The notes beneath the pieces are model-generated. The model saw nothing but the letters and a program-made list of their open reading frames with translations. It made no database searches and was not told where the DNA came from. From an uncultured Pseudorhodobacter sp. (GTDB taxonomy: Bacteria; Pseudomonadota; Alphaproteobacteria; Rhodobacterales; Rhodobacteraceae): DNA of 64,000 nucleotides. A program made the position numbers and the translations under genes. The stretch lies in contig CAJXWJ010000002.1 in assembly GCA_913062925.1 (NCBI GenBank), positions 40,037 through 104,036 on the forward strand, given 5' to 3'. Below, piece after piece: positions 9,563-18,188 of this stretch. Position 1 is the stretch's first letter. The number at the start of each line of letters is the position of its first letter.

Positions 9563-10185
9563 CGCGGCTGATCGGCGTCTATGGCGCGTCAGGCTGTGGC
9601 CGCGGCATCCTGCCTTTGTTGCGCGCGCAATATCCAAAAGACCGCTTGGTGTTCATCGATGACACGCTTTGTGGTCAAACGATCAACGGCCATAGGGTGC
9701 TGAATTGGGCCGCGTTTTTGCAACAAGAGGCGGGCGAGAAAGCTGTCAGCATCGCGGTCGCCGCGCCAAAGCGGCGGCAAAGGCTGGCGGAAAAGGCTGC
9801 CACAGCCAATATCAGCTTGATCGAGGCCCGTGCCGGCTCGGTTGTGCAGATGGATGCAGTCGAAATTGGCGTCGGCGCCTGCCTGTCGCCCTTTGTCAGC
9901 CTGACCAGCAACATCCGCATCGGCCGCTGTTTTCATGCCAATCTTTACGCCTATGTCGAGCATGATTGTCACCTTGGCGACTATGTCACCCTTGCCCCCG
10001 CAGCCAAGGTGAACGGCAATATCAGCATTGGCGACCACGCCTATATCGGCGCAGGCGCCGTGCTGCGTCAAGGCATTGCGATTGGTGCAGGCGCCATTAT
10101 TGGCATGGGCGCGGTGGTGACGCGCGATGTGCCAGCGGGAGAAACCGTGGCAGGAAACCCCGCCAAACCCCTGATAAAAATATAA
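9559..10185 (+). CDS. PglD/NeuD-like sugar O/N-acetyltransferase (hexapeptide repeat)
   Basis: A 208-residue left-handed beta-helix acetyltransferase. An N-terminal Rossmann-like segment, MTRLIGVYGASGCGRGILP, is followed from about residue 95 by hexapeptide repeats such as ISIGDHAYIGAGAVLRQGI and AIIGMGAVVTRDVP. The active-site His is expected in VEHDCHLGD. This two-part build is that of PglD/NeuD enzymes, which acetylate UDP-4-amino sugars or sialic acids. The GTG start overlaps the preceding stop (GTGA). Together with the downstream aminotransferase it suggests a diacetamido-trideoxyhexose product. The matching 4,6-dehydratase is not in the window. Confidence 0.82.
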   Translation: MTRLIGVYGASGCGRGILPLLRAQYPKDRLVFIDDTLCGQTINGHRVLNWAAFLQQEAGEKAVSIAVAAPKRRQRLAEKAATANISLIEARAGSVVQMDAVEIGVGACLSPFVSLTSNIRIGRCFHANLYAYVEHDCHLGDYVTLAPAAKVNGNISIGDHAYIGAGAVLRQGIAIGAGAIIGMGAVVTRDVPAGETVAGNPAKPLIKI

Positions 10186-10187
10186 AA

Positions 10188-11330
10188 ATGCGGATTTTTC
10201 TATCACGCCCACATATGTCTGGCCATGAAGAAAAGCAGGTGGCCAAGGCTTTCGCCTCGAAGTTTATAGCCCCCGTTGGCCCGCAGCTGGATGGCTTTGA
10301 AGCGGCAGTCGCAGCCTATCTGTCAGGCAGTCCGGGCGCAGAGCTGCACTGCGTGGCGCTTACCTCGGGCTCTGCCGCGCTACATCTTGCGTTGCGCATC
10401 GCAGGGGTAGGTGCTGGCGATGAGGTGTGGATTTCCTCGATGACCTTTGCGGGCGGCATCTTTGCGGTCAGCTACCTTGGCGCAAGTCCGCGTTTTTTCG
10501 ACCTTGATCCCCTCAGCTGGAGCATCGACACCTCGCGCTTGGCCGATGAACTGGCCGCAGCCGCGCGGCAAAATCGCCTGCCCAAGGCGATCGTGCCAAC
10601 CGATCTTTACGGCCAATCCGTTGATCTTGACCCGATCGAGCGGCTGGGCGCAGATTATGGCGTGCCGGTGATCGTGGACAGCGCCGAAAGTCTTGGCGCA
10701 AGCTACCGCGCGGGGCGCAAGGCTGGCACGGGCGGCGATGCAGCGATCCTGTCTTTTAACGGCAATAAAATCATCACAACCTCGGGCGGCGGCATGCTGG
10801 TGACGCGCCATCGGGCTTGGGCCGAGCAAGCGCGTTTTCTGGCGACCCAAGCCCGCGACCCTGCCCCGCATTACCAGCACTCCAGCCTTGGCTATAACTA
10901 CCGCCTCTCCAATATCTGCGCCGCCATCGGCTTGGGGCAGATGCAAGTGCTAGAGGCCCGCGTCGCCCGCAGGCGCGAGATTTTTACCCGCTATCACGCG
11001 GCTCTTGCCCGCCCCGGCCTTTGCTTTATGCCCGAGCCAGAGGGCCAGCACTCAAGCCGCTGGCTGACGACGCTGACGCTTGATCCGGCGCAAACGGGTG
11101 TTAACCGCGAAGACATCCGCCTGATGCTGCTGGCGCATCAGATCGAAACCCGCCCGCTGTGGAAGCCCATGCACCTGCAACCGCTTTATGCAGGCGCGCC
11201 CTATCACGGCGCGGGGGTGGATGAGGCGTTGTTTGCCAAGGGGCTGTGCTTGCCCTCGGGCAGCGACATGAGCGAAGCCGAACAAGACGAGGTGATCGGC
11301 AGGATCAGCGACAGGCTTGCACAGGGCTGA
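10188..11330 (+). CDS. DegT/DnrJ/EryC1/StrS aminotransferase (PglE-like)
   Basis: A 380-residue PLP-dependent sugar aminotransferase. The PLP lysine is in SFNGNKIITTSGGGML, and the region PTDLYGQSVDLDPI with VDSAESLGASY is typical of enzymes that aminate UDP-4-keto-6-deoxy sugars. It starts two bases after the acetyltransferase stop. By analogy with the pgl pathway it would supply the 4-amino sugar that the neighbouring acetyltransferase modifies and the first gene transfers to the lipid carrier. Exact sugar and destination (capsule, O-antigen, protein glycan) are unknown. Confidence 0.85.
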   Translation: MRIFLSRPHMSGHEEKQVAKAFASKFIAPVGPQLDGFEAAVAAYLSGSPGAELHCVALTSGSAALHLALRIAGVGAGDEVWISSMTFAGGIFAVSYLGASPRFFDLDPLSWSIDTSRLADELAAAARQNRLPKAIVPTDLYGQSVDLDPIERLGADYGVPVIVDSAESLGASYRAGRKAGTGGDAAILSFNGNKIITTSGGGMLVTRHRAWAEQARFLATQARDPAPHYQHSSLGYNYRLSNICAAIGLGQMQVLEARVARRREIFTRYHAALARPGLCFMPEPEGQHSSRWLTTLTLDPAQTGVNREDIRLMLLAHQIETRPLWKPMHLQPLYAGAPYHGAGVDEALFAKGLCLPSGSDMSEAEQDEVIGRISDRLAQG

Positions 11331-11378
11331 CGCGCGTCTCTGGCGGCAGCACCAGCCCCGCGGGTCCAGGCATTGCCA

Positions 11379-12521
11379 TCAGCCGACGCGCTGGCCCTGC
11401 ACCCAGGTGCCCAGCAGGCGGGCGCTGTCGGCAAAAGGTTTGATGCGGATCACATCGCCGCGTTGGCCAAGACCAAGCGCACCGCGGTCGCTCAGGCCTG
11501 TGGCCGCTGCCGGTGCCGCCGTCACCGTGCGGATCCCCCGCGCCAGATCGCCCCAGATATCGCCCAAGCGCAGCGCCGCCGACAACAGCGCCGAGGGCAC
11601 ATAATCCGATGAGACAATATCCAGCAGATCAGCCTTGGCCAAATCTTGAGCCGCGACATTGCCCGAATGCGAGCCGCCGCGGATCAGGTTGGGCGCGCCC
11701 ATCATCACAGCGATGCCGGCATCACGACAGGCGCTTGCGGCCTCAAGGCTGGTGGGGAATTCGGCAAAGCCCGCGCCGTGGCGGGCCGAGGTTGCGACGT
11801 GCTCTGCGGTGGTGTCATCATGGCTGGCCAGCACCGCACCAAAGCGGCGCGCCGCTTGCACGGCTGCGGCCTCGTGTTCGACCCCAAGCCTTTGGGTCAG
11901 CGCGATTTGCCCCGCGACATGGTCTTCGAATTCATGCTCGGACAGGCCGTGTTTGCCGCAGACATAGGCGCGCAGCTGGGTCATGTCGCGAAACTGCCGC
12001 TGGCCGGGGGTGTGATCCATCAGGCTGACGATGCCGATGCGGTCTTCGGGGCCAAATTTCGCCAGCTCTGCCGTCAGGGTTTCCGAGCAGACCTCGGCGC
12101 GCAGATGCAGAAAATGGCTGATGCGCAGCGCGCCTTTGTGGCGCAGATCCAAGATCTCATCGGCCAGCAGGCGGGCATATTCGCCGTAGTTGGCCTTGGT
12201 GTTTGACACCACCGACCCCACCCGCAGCGCGTCATAAACCGTGGTAATCCCGACACTTGCAAGTTCGGCATCATGGGCGATGATGGCGCTTGCATGGGGC
12301 CAGCTGACCTTGGGGCGCGGCTCGATATGGCGTTCCAGATTGTCGGTGTGCAGCTCGATCAGGCCAGGGCTGATGAAATCGCCTTCACAATCAATCGCGC
12401 CGATAGGCACGCCAGCGCCCTGATCTATCGCGGTGATCACACCCGCTTGGATGCGCAGACTGCCATGGACCACCTCGGTCGGCAAAATCAGTTTGGCATT
12501 GGCGAGGATGGTTTCGGTCAT
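11379..12521 (-). CDS. phnM: alpha-D-ribose 1-methylphosphonate 5-triphosphate diphosphatase PhnM (copy 1)
   Basis: A 380-residue amidohydrolase-fold enzyme that removes pyrophosphate from the ribosyl triphosphate intermediate of the C-P lyase pathway. Metal-site motifs are visible: PGLIELHTDNLERHIEPRP, SLMDHTPGQRQF, ASHDDTTAEH and SSDYVPSALL. The ATG at 12521 is chosen because AAGGA lies ten bases upstream and family members begin this way (METs then ILANAKLILPTE-like text). It is divergent from the DUF1045 gene, with a Pho-box-like site between them. This copy resembles the classical PhnM more closely than the second copy at 20105. Confidence 0.9.
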   Translation of the reverse strand: MTETILANAKLILPTEVVHGSLRIQAGVITAIDQGAGVPIGAIDCEGDFISPGLIELHTDNLERHIEPRPKVSWPHASAIIAHDAELASVGITTVYDALRVGSVVSNTKANYGEYARLLADEILDLRHKGALRISHFLHLRAEVCSETLTAELAKFGPEDRIGIVSLMDHTPGQRQFRDMTQLRAYVCGKHGLSEHEFEDHVAGQIALTQRLGVEHEAAAVQAARRFGAVLASHDDTTAEHVATSARHGAGFAEFPTSLEAASACRDAGIAVMMGAPNLIRGGSHSGNVAAQDLAKADLLDIVSSDYVPSALLSAALRLGDIWGDLARGIRTVTAAPAAATGLSDRGALGLGQRGDVIRIKPFADSARLLGTWVQGQRVG

Positions 12522-12573
12522 GTCAGAAGCTTTCCTTGAGGTGGTCGCGCATCGGCGCAAATGGGCATAGAAG

Positions 12574-12592
12574 CGTCACAGGAATGTGACAA
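12574..12592. promoter_or_regulatory. Pho-box-like site between phnM and the DUF1045 gene
   Basis: On the minus strand the site reads TTGTCACATTCCTGTGACG: two copies of TGT(C/G)A set 11 bp apart, which is the PhoB box layout. The same bases form an inverted repeat GTCACA-N4-TGTGAC, so it could serve both divergent genes. On the plus side a TTTAAA (12600-12605) sits at a suitable -10 distance before the DUF1045 start. PhoB control of phosphonate genes is well established; the box here is inferred from pattern alone. Confidence 0.55.
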
Positions 12593-12613
12593 AAGCGGTT
12601 TAAAGGGCAGGTT

Positions 12614-13291
12614 ATGGACCAGATGAAACGCTATGCGATCTATTACGCCCCGCGCGAGGGCGCTTTTGCCGAGGCCGCCGCGGCTTGGCTGGGCTGGGAC
12701 ATGCCGCGCGGTCAAGAGGTTGCGCAGGCTTTGCCCGCCGCTTTGGTCAAGCTGACCGACGATCCGCGCAAATACGGCTTTCACGGCACGCTGAAAGCGC
12801 CGTTTCGGCTGACCGAGGGGCTGGAGTTGCAAGATCTGACCCAAGGTCTGCGCGCGCTTGCGGGGCAACTGGCGCCACTGAGAATGGCTGGATTGGAACT
12901 GAGCGACCGCCACGGCTTTCTGGCGCTGACGCCGCTGGGGGCGCAAGATCAGTTGCAAGCGCTGGCAAGCGAGGTTGTGCGCGCGCTCGAGCCTTACCGC
13001 GCCGCACTGACGCCCGCCGAATACGCCCGCCGCCGCCCCGAAAGCCTGAGCCATCGGCAGCGCGAATTGCTCGATACCTATGGCTATCCCTTTGTGATGG
13101 AAGAGTTTCAGTTCCATCTGACGCTTTCGGGCGCACTGAGGCCGCCGCAAGCCGAAGCTTTGATCCCCGCCGCGCGCGCCCACTTCACGGGCCTGATCCC
13201 GCAGCCCTTTGAGGTGCAGGATCTGTGCCTGTGCGGCGAGGATGCCACGGGGCGGTTTCATCTGCTGCACCGCTATCCCCTAAGCGCCTGA
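12614..13291 (+). CDS. DUF1045 2H-phosphoesterase family protein of phosphonate loci
   Basis: A 225-residue protein of the DUF1045 group that is recurrently found in phosphonate operons. Two short motifs, YGFHGTLKAPF near residue 55 and FQFHLTLSGAL near residue 169, fit the paired H-x-T/S-x signature of 2H phosphoesterases, which open cyclic phosphates. No phnP is present in this locus, so this protein may hydrolyse phosphoribosyl cyclic phosphate ahead of PhnN. That role is inference. It runs opposite to its neighbours, and its 3' end overlaps the 3' end of phnN by 19 bp. The ATG at 12623 is a possible alternative start. Confidence 0.82.
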   Translation: MDQMKRYAIYYAPREGAFAEAAAAWLGWDMPRGQEVAQALPAALVKLTDDPRKYGFHGTLKAPFRLTEGLELQDLTQGLRALAGQLAPLRMAGLELSDRHGFLALTPLGAQDQLQALASEVVRALEPYRAALTPAEYARRRPESLSHRQRELLDTYGYPFVMEEFQFHLTLSGALRPPQAEALIPAARAHFTGLIPQPFEVQDLCLCGEDATGRFHLLHRYPLSA

Positions 13292-13806
13292 GACAGCCGC
13301 GCGATGCCTGCCTCGGGGGTGGTGTCATTGGCAATCTCGACTGCCCGCAGCCCCTGCGGCAGCGCGGTATCGGCGCGCGCCAGACGGTCGGTGATTTCGG
13401 CCAGGCTTTCGCGGCCGCGCGCGGCCAGACGCTGCGCCAAAAGCGGCAGCGGCAGGGTGATGTGCAAAACGATCAAGTCAGGATAGGCAGCAAGCCCCTG
13501 CGCCAAAGCCCCACGCGAGCCGTTCAGCACCACAGACCGCCCGTGGTGCAAGGGCGCAAGCTCGGCCAAGGGCACGCCATAGTGCAGCCCATGCGCCTGC
13601 CAGTGCAGCGCAAAATCGCCGCGCGCCAAGCGCTGATCAAACTCGGTTTCTGTCACACCTTCAAAGGGTTCGCCGCCCGCCGACTCGGGGCGGGTGATCA
13701 CCCGGCGCGCCCAATGCAGCGCGGGGTTGGCAGCCATAGCCCCCGCAATCAGCGTGTCTTTGCCCGCGCCCGAAGGCCCAACCACGACAAATAGCTGCCC
13801 CGTCAT
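13273..13806 (-). CDS. phnN: ribose 1,5-bisphosphate phosphokinase PhnN
   Basis: A 177-residue guanylate-kinase-like P-loop kinase with Walker A GPSGAGKDT at residues 10-18 and the segment HWARRVITRPESAGGEPFEG typical of the family. It phosphorylates ribose 1,5-bisphosphate to PRPP, returning the ribose moiety of C-P lyase turnover to metabolism. The ATG overlaps the phnL stop as ATGA. It is the last gene of the minus-strand phn operon and is convergent with the DUF1045 gene. Confidence 0.9.
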   Translation of the reverse strand: MTGQLFVVVGPSGAGKDTLIAGAMAANPALHWARRVITRPESAGGEPFEGVTETEFDQRLARGDFALHWQAHGLHYGVPLAELAPLHHGRSVVLNGSRGALAQGLAAYPDLIVLHITLPLPLLAQRLAARGRESLAEITDRLARADTALPQGLRAVEIANDTTPEAGIARLSQALRG

Positions 13807-14483
13807 GCCGCCTGCACCGCAAAGTCGCGCACATCGGCAACGCGGTCGCAGACGCGGTCGCGCGCGGCCTCGTCGTGGAAAATCCCCAAGATCGCAGCAC
13901 CGCGCGCCTTGGCCTCTTCGATCAGCGCCAGCACCACCTCGCGGTTGGCCGCATCAAGGCTGGCGGTGGGCTCGTCCAGCAACAGCGCCGGATAGCTATG
14001 GGCAAAGCCGCGCGCGATATTGACGCGCTGCTGCTCGCCGCCCGAAAAAGTGGTGGGCGACAGCGCCCAAAGCCGCTGCGGGATGTTCAGCCGCGCCAGC
14101 AACTCTGCCGCGCGCGCGCGCGCTGCATCGGCGCAAACGCCCAGCGCCAGCAAGGGTTCAGCCACCACATCCAGCGTCGCCACCCGTGGCACCACCCGCA
14201 AAAACTGGCTGACATAGCCCAAAGTCTCGCGCCGCAGGGCGATGATCTGGCGCGGGGCTGCTTGGGCCACATCCAGATCGCCAACCCGAATAAAGCCCGA
14301 AGAGGCGAGATAATTGCCCCAAACCATCCGCATCAGCGTCGATTTCCCCGCCCCCGAGGCCCCGATCAACCCGACGCATTCGCCAGCCGCCACCGAAAGC
14401 TGGGCGTTTTGCATCACCGGAATAACCGCCGAGCCTTGGTTGTGCAGGGTAAAGCTTTTGCAAAGATTGCCAATTTCGATCAT
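13803..14483 (-). CDS. phnL: C-P lyase system ABC-type protein PhnL
   Basis: A 226-residue ABC ATPase with Walker A GASGAGKST, the signature FSGGEQQRVNIARGF and LLLDEPTASLD. PhnL is known as an accessory nucleotide-binding protein of the C-P lyase complex and is not part of a transporter. The start chosen is the ATG at 14483, giving MIEIGNLCKSFTL; it overlaps the corA stop as ATGA. The frame is open further upstream, but that stretch lies inside corA. The gene is followed by phnN with another ATGA overlap. Confidence 0.9.
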   Translation of the reverse strand: MIEIGNLCKSFTLHNQGSAVIPVMQNAQLSVAAGECVGLIGASGAGKSTLMRMVWGNYLASSGFIRVGDLDVAQAAPRQIIALRRETLGYVSQFLRVVPRVATLDVVAEPLLALGVCADAARARAAELLARLNIPQRLWALSPTTFSGGEQQRVNIARGFAHSYPALLLDEPTASLDAANREVVLALIEEAKARGAAILGIFHDEAARDRVCDRVADVRDFAVQAA

Positions 14484-15442
14484 AGCCAGCGCTTCCATTT
14501 GAAGAAAAGATAGGTGCCCACCGCCGAGGCAAGCATCAAGACAAGCGCCGCAGGATAGCCCCAAGGCGATTGCAGTTCGGGCATGGCGACGAAATTCATG
14601 CCGTAAATGCTGGCGATCAGCGTTGGCGGCAGGAACAGGGCCGCCACCACAGACACGATCCGCACCGTGGCATTCTGCGCCAGATTGATCATGCCCAGCG
14701 TCGCATCAGAGGTCAGCGCCAAGCGCGAGGCCAGAAAATCTGCATGCACCTCAAGCGCTTGCAGATCGCGCATCAGGCCTTTGACCAAGGGCCGCAGGGT
14801 TGTGGCATTGTCGCGGTCTGCCAGCGTTTGACCAAAGAAGCTCAGCGCGCGCTCTACCGTCAGCAGGCCAAGGCGCACCCGCCCCAACAGATCGCCCTCG
14901 CGGCCCACCCGCGCCAGCGCCTCTTGCAGCATCTCGCCGCCCAGCCCCTGCGCGCCACCCTGATAGATGCCAGCCGCGACCTCATCCAGACCGCGGCCGA
15001 TGCCTTCAAGGATATCGGCCATGCGTCCGGTGATTTCCTCGATCAGGCCCAAAAACAGCTTCTCGGGCCGATCGCAGCCCGCGCCCACCTTTTCGGCACG
15101 CTCGGGGTAGGTGTCAAAGGGGCGCGGCGCATGGTGGCGCACCGTCAGCAGACGATCTGGCGTGACGATAAAGCACACGGGCCCGGAAATCGGGGTTTTG
15201 GTGGCAGAAAGCCCCGGCAAAACCACCGTCATGTAATCGACCCCGCCCTCGCGATAAAGCCGGTTCGACAGCTCGATCTCTTCCATATCGGCCAGCGAGG
15301 GCACCACCAGCCCCAGATCCGCGACCGCTTGGGTCTGTTCGGGCTGCGGGCGGTAAAGATCAATCCAGATCGCCGCCGACAGATCGGCGTCAACGGCCAG
15401 TCGGGTCAGCTTTCCCGCTTCGGGACGAAAGGCAAACAGCAT
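14480..15442 (-). CDS. CorA-family magnesium transporter inside the phn operon
   Basis: A 320-residue CorA-type divalent cation channel. The two C-terminal membrane segments flank the diagnostic IYGMNF and the MPEL loop, so the selectivity motif GMN and the loop are both canonical. It lies three bases after phnK and overlaps phnL by four bases, which means it is co-transcribed and probably translationally coupled with C-P lyase genes. The usual operon has phnK directly followed by phnL, so this is an insertion. A need for Mg2+ with nucleotide and phosphate chemistry is a possible reason, but that is speculation. Confidence 0.88.
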   Translation of the reverse strand: MLFAFRPEAGKLTRLAVDADLSAAIWIDLYRPQPEQTQAVADLGLVVPSLADMEEIELSNRLYREGGVDYMTVVLPGLSATKTPISGPVCFIVTPDRLLTVRHHAPRPFDTYPERAEKVGAGCDRPEKLFLGLIEEITGRMADILEGIGRGLDEVAAGIYQGGAQGLGGEMLQEALARVGREGDLLGRVRLGLLTVERALSFFGQTLADRDNATTLRPLVKGLMRDLQALEVHADFLASRLALTSDATLGMINLAQNATVRIVSVVAALFLPPTLIASIYGMNFVAMPELQSPWGYPAALVLMLASAVGTYLFFKWKRWL

Positions 15443-15445
15443 CGC

Positions 15446-16243
15446 TTACACCTGCAAAACAGAGGAGACCAGCAGCTGGGTATAGGCGTGTTGCGGATCG
15501 TCCAGCACCTGATCGGTCAGCCCCTGTTCTACCACATGTCCGTCTTTCATCACCATCAAACGGTCGGCCAAAAGCCGCACCACCGCCAGATCATGGGTGA
15601 CGATGATCGCCGAAAGCCCCATCTCGCGCACCAGCCCGCGCAACAGATCCAAAAGCCGCGCCTGAACCGAAACATCCAGCCCGCCGGTGGGCTCGTCCAT
15701 GAACACCAAACGCGGGCCGGTCACCAGATTGCGCGCGATTTGCAGCCTTTGCTGCATGCCGCCCGAAAAGGCACGCGGGCGGTCGTCGATGCGGTCGGCG
15801 GCGATCTCGACCCGGCCCAGCCAGTCGGTCGCGGTGTCACGGATGTCGCCGTAGTGACGCGCACCCACCGCCATCAGCCGCTCGCCGACATTGCCGCCAG
15901 CCGAGACCCCCATCCGCAAACCATCGCGCGGGTTTTGATGCACAAAGGCCCAATCGGTGCGCGCCATCCGCCGCCGTTCGGCCTCGGCCATCTGCACGGT
16001 GTCGCGCGGGCCGCTGGCGGTGTCAAAGATCACCCGACCTGCATCGGGGGCCATATGCCCCGCCATGCAGGACAACAGCGTTGACTTGCCCGACCCGCTT
16101 TCGCCGACGATCCCCATCACCTCGCCGGGGAAAAGGTCAAAGCTGATGTCCGCACAGCCAATCCGCGTGCCGTAGCTTTTGCTTAGGCCCTGAACCGATA
16201 GCAGCGGTTGATCTTTTGCCAAGTTTTGCAGGGTCATGGTCAT
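15446..16243 (-). CDS. phnK: C-P lyase ABC-type subunit PhnK
   Basis: A 265-residue ABC ATPase with Walker A GESGSGKST, the typical PhnK text DWAFVHQNPRDGLRM, the signature FSGGMQQRLQIARNL and FMDEPTGGLDVS. PhnK docks on the PhnGHIJ core through PhnJ and is needed for in vivo C-P bond cleavage. The ATG at 16243 overlaps the phnJ stop (ATGA). In-frame text upstream is antisense to nothing known and lies inside phnJ, so a longer protein is not supported. Confidence 0.93.
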   Translation of the reverse strand: MTMTLQNLAKDQPLLSVQGLSKSYGTRIGCADISFDLFPGEVMGIVGESGSGKSTLLSCMAGHMAPDAGRVIFDTASGPRDTVQMAEAERRRMARTDWAFVHQNPRDGLRMGVSAGGNVGERLMAVGARHYGDIRDTATDWLGRVEIAADRIDDRPRAFSGGMQQRLQIARNLVTGPRLVFMDEPTGGLDVSVQARLLDLLRGLVREMGLSAIIVTHDLAVVRLLADRLMVMKDGHVVEQGLTDQVLDDPQHAYTQLLVSSVLQV

Positions 16244-17106
16244 ATCGCCTCCTCGCCCAAACGCCCGACATGGCCCGCAGCCCGCCTGCCCCCACAATAA
16301 TCGGTGTCCGAGCAGACAAACATCCGCCCGCCCTGATCGTCGATGATCACCTCGTCCAGATAGCTGTCGCTGGCATCACACAGATCACAGGCATGATCGG
16401 CCTTGCTGGGCACAAAGGGATGATCGTCGAAATCCAGACTGACCACATGGGTAAAGGGCGGCAGCGCATAGATCCGCTGCTCGCGCCCCGCGCCAAACAG
16501 CTGCAAGGCCGGGCTGTTGGAAAGCTTGGGGTTGTCAAACTTGGGGATCGGCGACGGGTCCATCACATAGCGATCTTCCACCTTGACCGGATAGGCATAA
16601 GAGGTCGCAATCTGCCCGTGCCGCGCGATGTCCTCGTAAAGTTTCACATGCATCAGGCCGTAGTCTTCCAGCTCGTGCATCTTGCGGGTCTCGGATTCGC
16701 GGGGTTCCAAAAACCGCAGCGGTTCGGGGATTGGCACCTGATAGACCAGGATCTGGCCCGCGCTGAGGCTTGTGTCGGGGATGCGGTGGCGGGTCTGAAT
16801 AAGCGTGGCCTCTTGGGTGGCCTCGGTGACGGCGACCCCTGCAACCCGTTGAAAGAACTTGCGGATCGACACGGCATTGGTGGTATCATCCGCGCCTTGG
16901 TCGATCACTTTCAGCCGGTCTTCGGGCACCAGACAGGCGGCCGTGACCTGCACGCCGCCCGTGCCCCAACCGTAAGGCATCGGCATCTCGCGGCTGGCAA
17001 AGGGCACCTGATAGCCGGGCACGGCGACGCCTTTCAGGATCGCGCGGCGGATCATCCGCTTGGTCTGCTCGTCCAGATAGGCAAAGTTATAGGCTTGATC
17101 GGTCAT
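16240..17106 (-). CDS. phnJ: alpha-D-ribose 1-methylphosphonate 5-phosphate C-P lyase PhnJ
   Basis: A 288-residue radical-SAM enzyme that cleaves the carbon-phosphorus bond. The C-terminal cysteines are at residues 240, 243, 265 and 271 (CDLC ... CSDTDYC), one residue offset from the four functional cysteines of the Escherichia coli enzyme. Three bind the 4Fe-4S cluster and the fourth is the proposed thiyl radical site. The segment YGWGTGGVQVT is also characteristic. It overlaps phnI and phnK by four bases each. Confidence 0.96.
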   Translation of the reverse strand: MTDQAYNFAYLDEQTKRMIRRAILKGVAVPGYQVPFASREMPMPYGWGTGGVQVTAACLVPEDRLKVIDQGADDTTNAVSIRKFFQRVAGVAVTEATQEATLIQTRHRIPDTSLSAGQILVYQVPIPEPLRFLEPRESETRKMHELEDYGLMHVKLYEDIARHGQIATSYAYPVKVEDRYVMDPSPIPKFDNPKLSNSPALQLFGAGREQRIYALPPFTHVVSLDFDDHPFVPSKADHACDLCDASDSYLDEVIIDDQGGRMFVCSDTDYCGGRRAAGHVGRLGEEAI

Positions 17107-18188
17107 TCTGCGGCCTCCGTCCCTGCCAGCACTTCGGCACGCAATTTGCGCACCAGTTCCAATTCTGATTGGAAATCAACGTAATGCGGCAGTTTGATAT
17201 GTTCCAAAAATCCGGTGGCTTGGATGTTATCGGCATGCATCAGCACGAATTCCTCGTCCTGAGCCGGTGCGCCGCTGTTTTCTTCGCCAAGCTCGGCCCA
17301 GCGCAAAGACCGATCCACAAGGCTCATCGCAATCGCCTTGCGCTCGGTCTGGCCAAAGACCAGACCATAGCCGCGGGTGAACTGCGGCGGTTCGGTTTTG
17401 CTGCCTTTGAACTGATTGACCGTCTCGCATTCGGTCAGCTCGATCTCGCCGATTTCGACCGCAAAGCCCAGCTCTGGGATCTCCATCTCGACCGCCACCA
17501 TGCCGATGCGCAATTCGCCGACAAAGGCATGGGTGCGCCCGTAACCGCGCTGGGTCGAATAGGCCATCGACAGGATAAAGCCCTCGTCGCCTCGAGTGAT
17601 TGCTTGCAAGCGCAGCGCGCGGCTGGCGGGCAGCTCCATCGGTTCGCGGGTCAGATCGGCGGGCTGGGCCGCACTGCGCGGATTGGCCTCGATCAGCCCG
17701 TCGCGGTTCAAGAACCCCGTGACATGCGGCACATCGGCCAGATCAGCGGCAGCGGTGGCGGGGGCTGCGAGTGCCTCGCCCTCGGCGGCCAATTTGAAAT
17801 CGAGCAGGCGGTGGGTATAATCAAAGGTCGGCCCCAGAACCTGCCCGCCCGGCAAATCCTTAAAGGTGGCCGAGACCCGCCGGATCACCGCCATCTGCGC
17901 GGTCTCGACCGGAACCGAGGCCCCAAGCCTTGGCAAAGTGGTGCGATACGCGCGGATCAGAAAGATCGCCTCGATCAGATCACCGCGCGATTGCTTGATC
18001 GCCAGCGCCGCCAGATCGGCATCATAAAGCGAGCCTTCGGCCATCACCCGATTGACCGCAAGCGACAATTGCGCGCGGATCTGGGCCAGGCTTAACTCGG
18101 CCACCGCCGCATCGCCGCGCCGTTCCGCCGCCAACCAGGCATGGGCATTGTCAATCGCCCGCTCGCCGCCCTTTACTGCGACATACAT
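17103..18188 (-). CDS. phnI: C-P lyase complex subunit PhnI
   Basis: A 361-residue PhnI, beginning MYVAVKGGERAIDNAHAWL. In the C-P lyase pathway PhnI, with PhnG, PhnH and PhnL, couples the phosphonate to ribose of ATP with release of adenine. Its length is the normal family size. The start codon overlaps the phnH stop by one base (TGATG) and its stop overlaps phnJ by four. Confidence 0.95.
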   Translation of the reverse strand: MYVAVKGGERAIDNAHAWLAAERRGDAAVAELSLAQIRAQLSLAVNRVMAEGSLYDADLAALAIKQSRGDLIEAIFLIRAYRTTLPRLGASVPVETAQMAVIRRVSATFKDLPGGQVLGPTFDYTHRLLDFKLAAEGEALAAPATAAADLADVPHVTGFLNRDGLIEANPRSAAQPADLTREPMELPASRALRLQAITRGDEGFILSMAYSTQRGYGRTHAFVGELRIGMVAVEMEIPELGFAVEIGEIELTECETVNQFKGSKTEPPQFTRGYGLVFGQTERKAIAMSLVDRSLRWAELGEENSGAPAQDEEFVLMHADNIQATGFLEHIKLPHYVDFQSELELVRKLRAEVLAGTEAAE

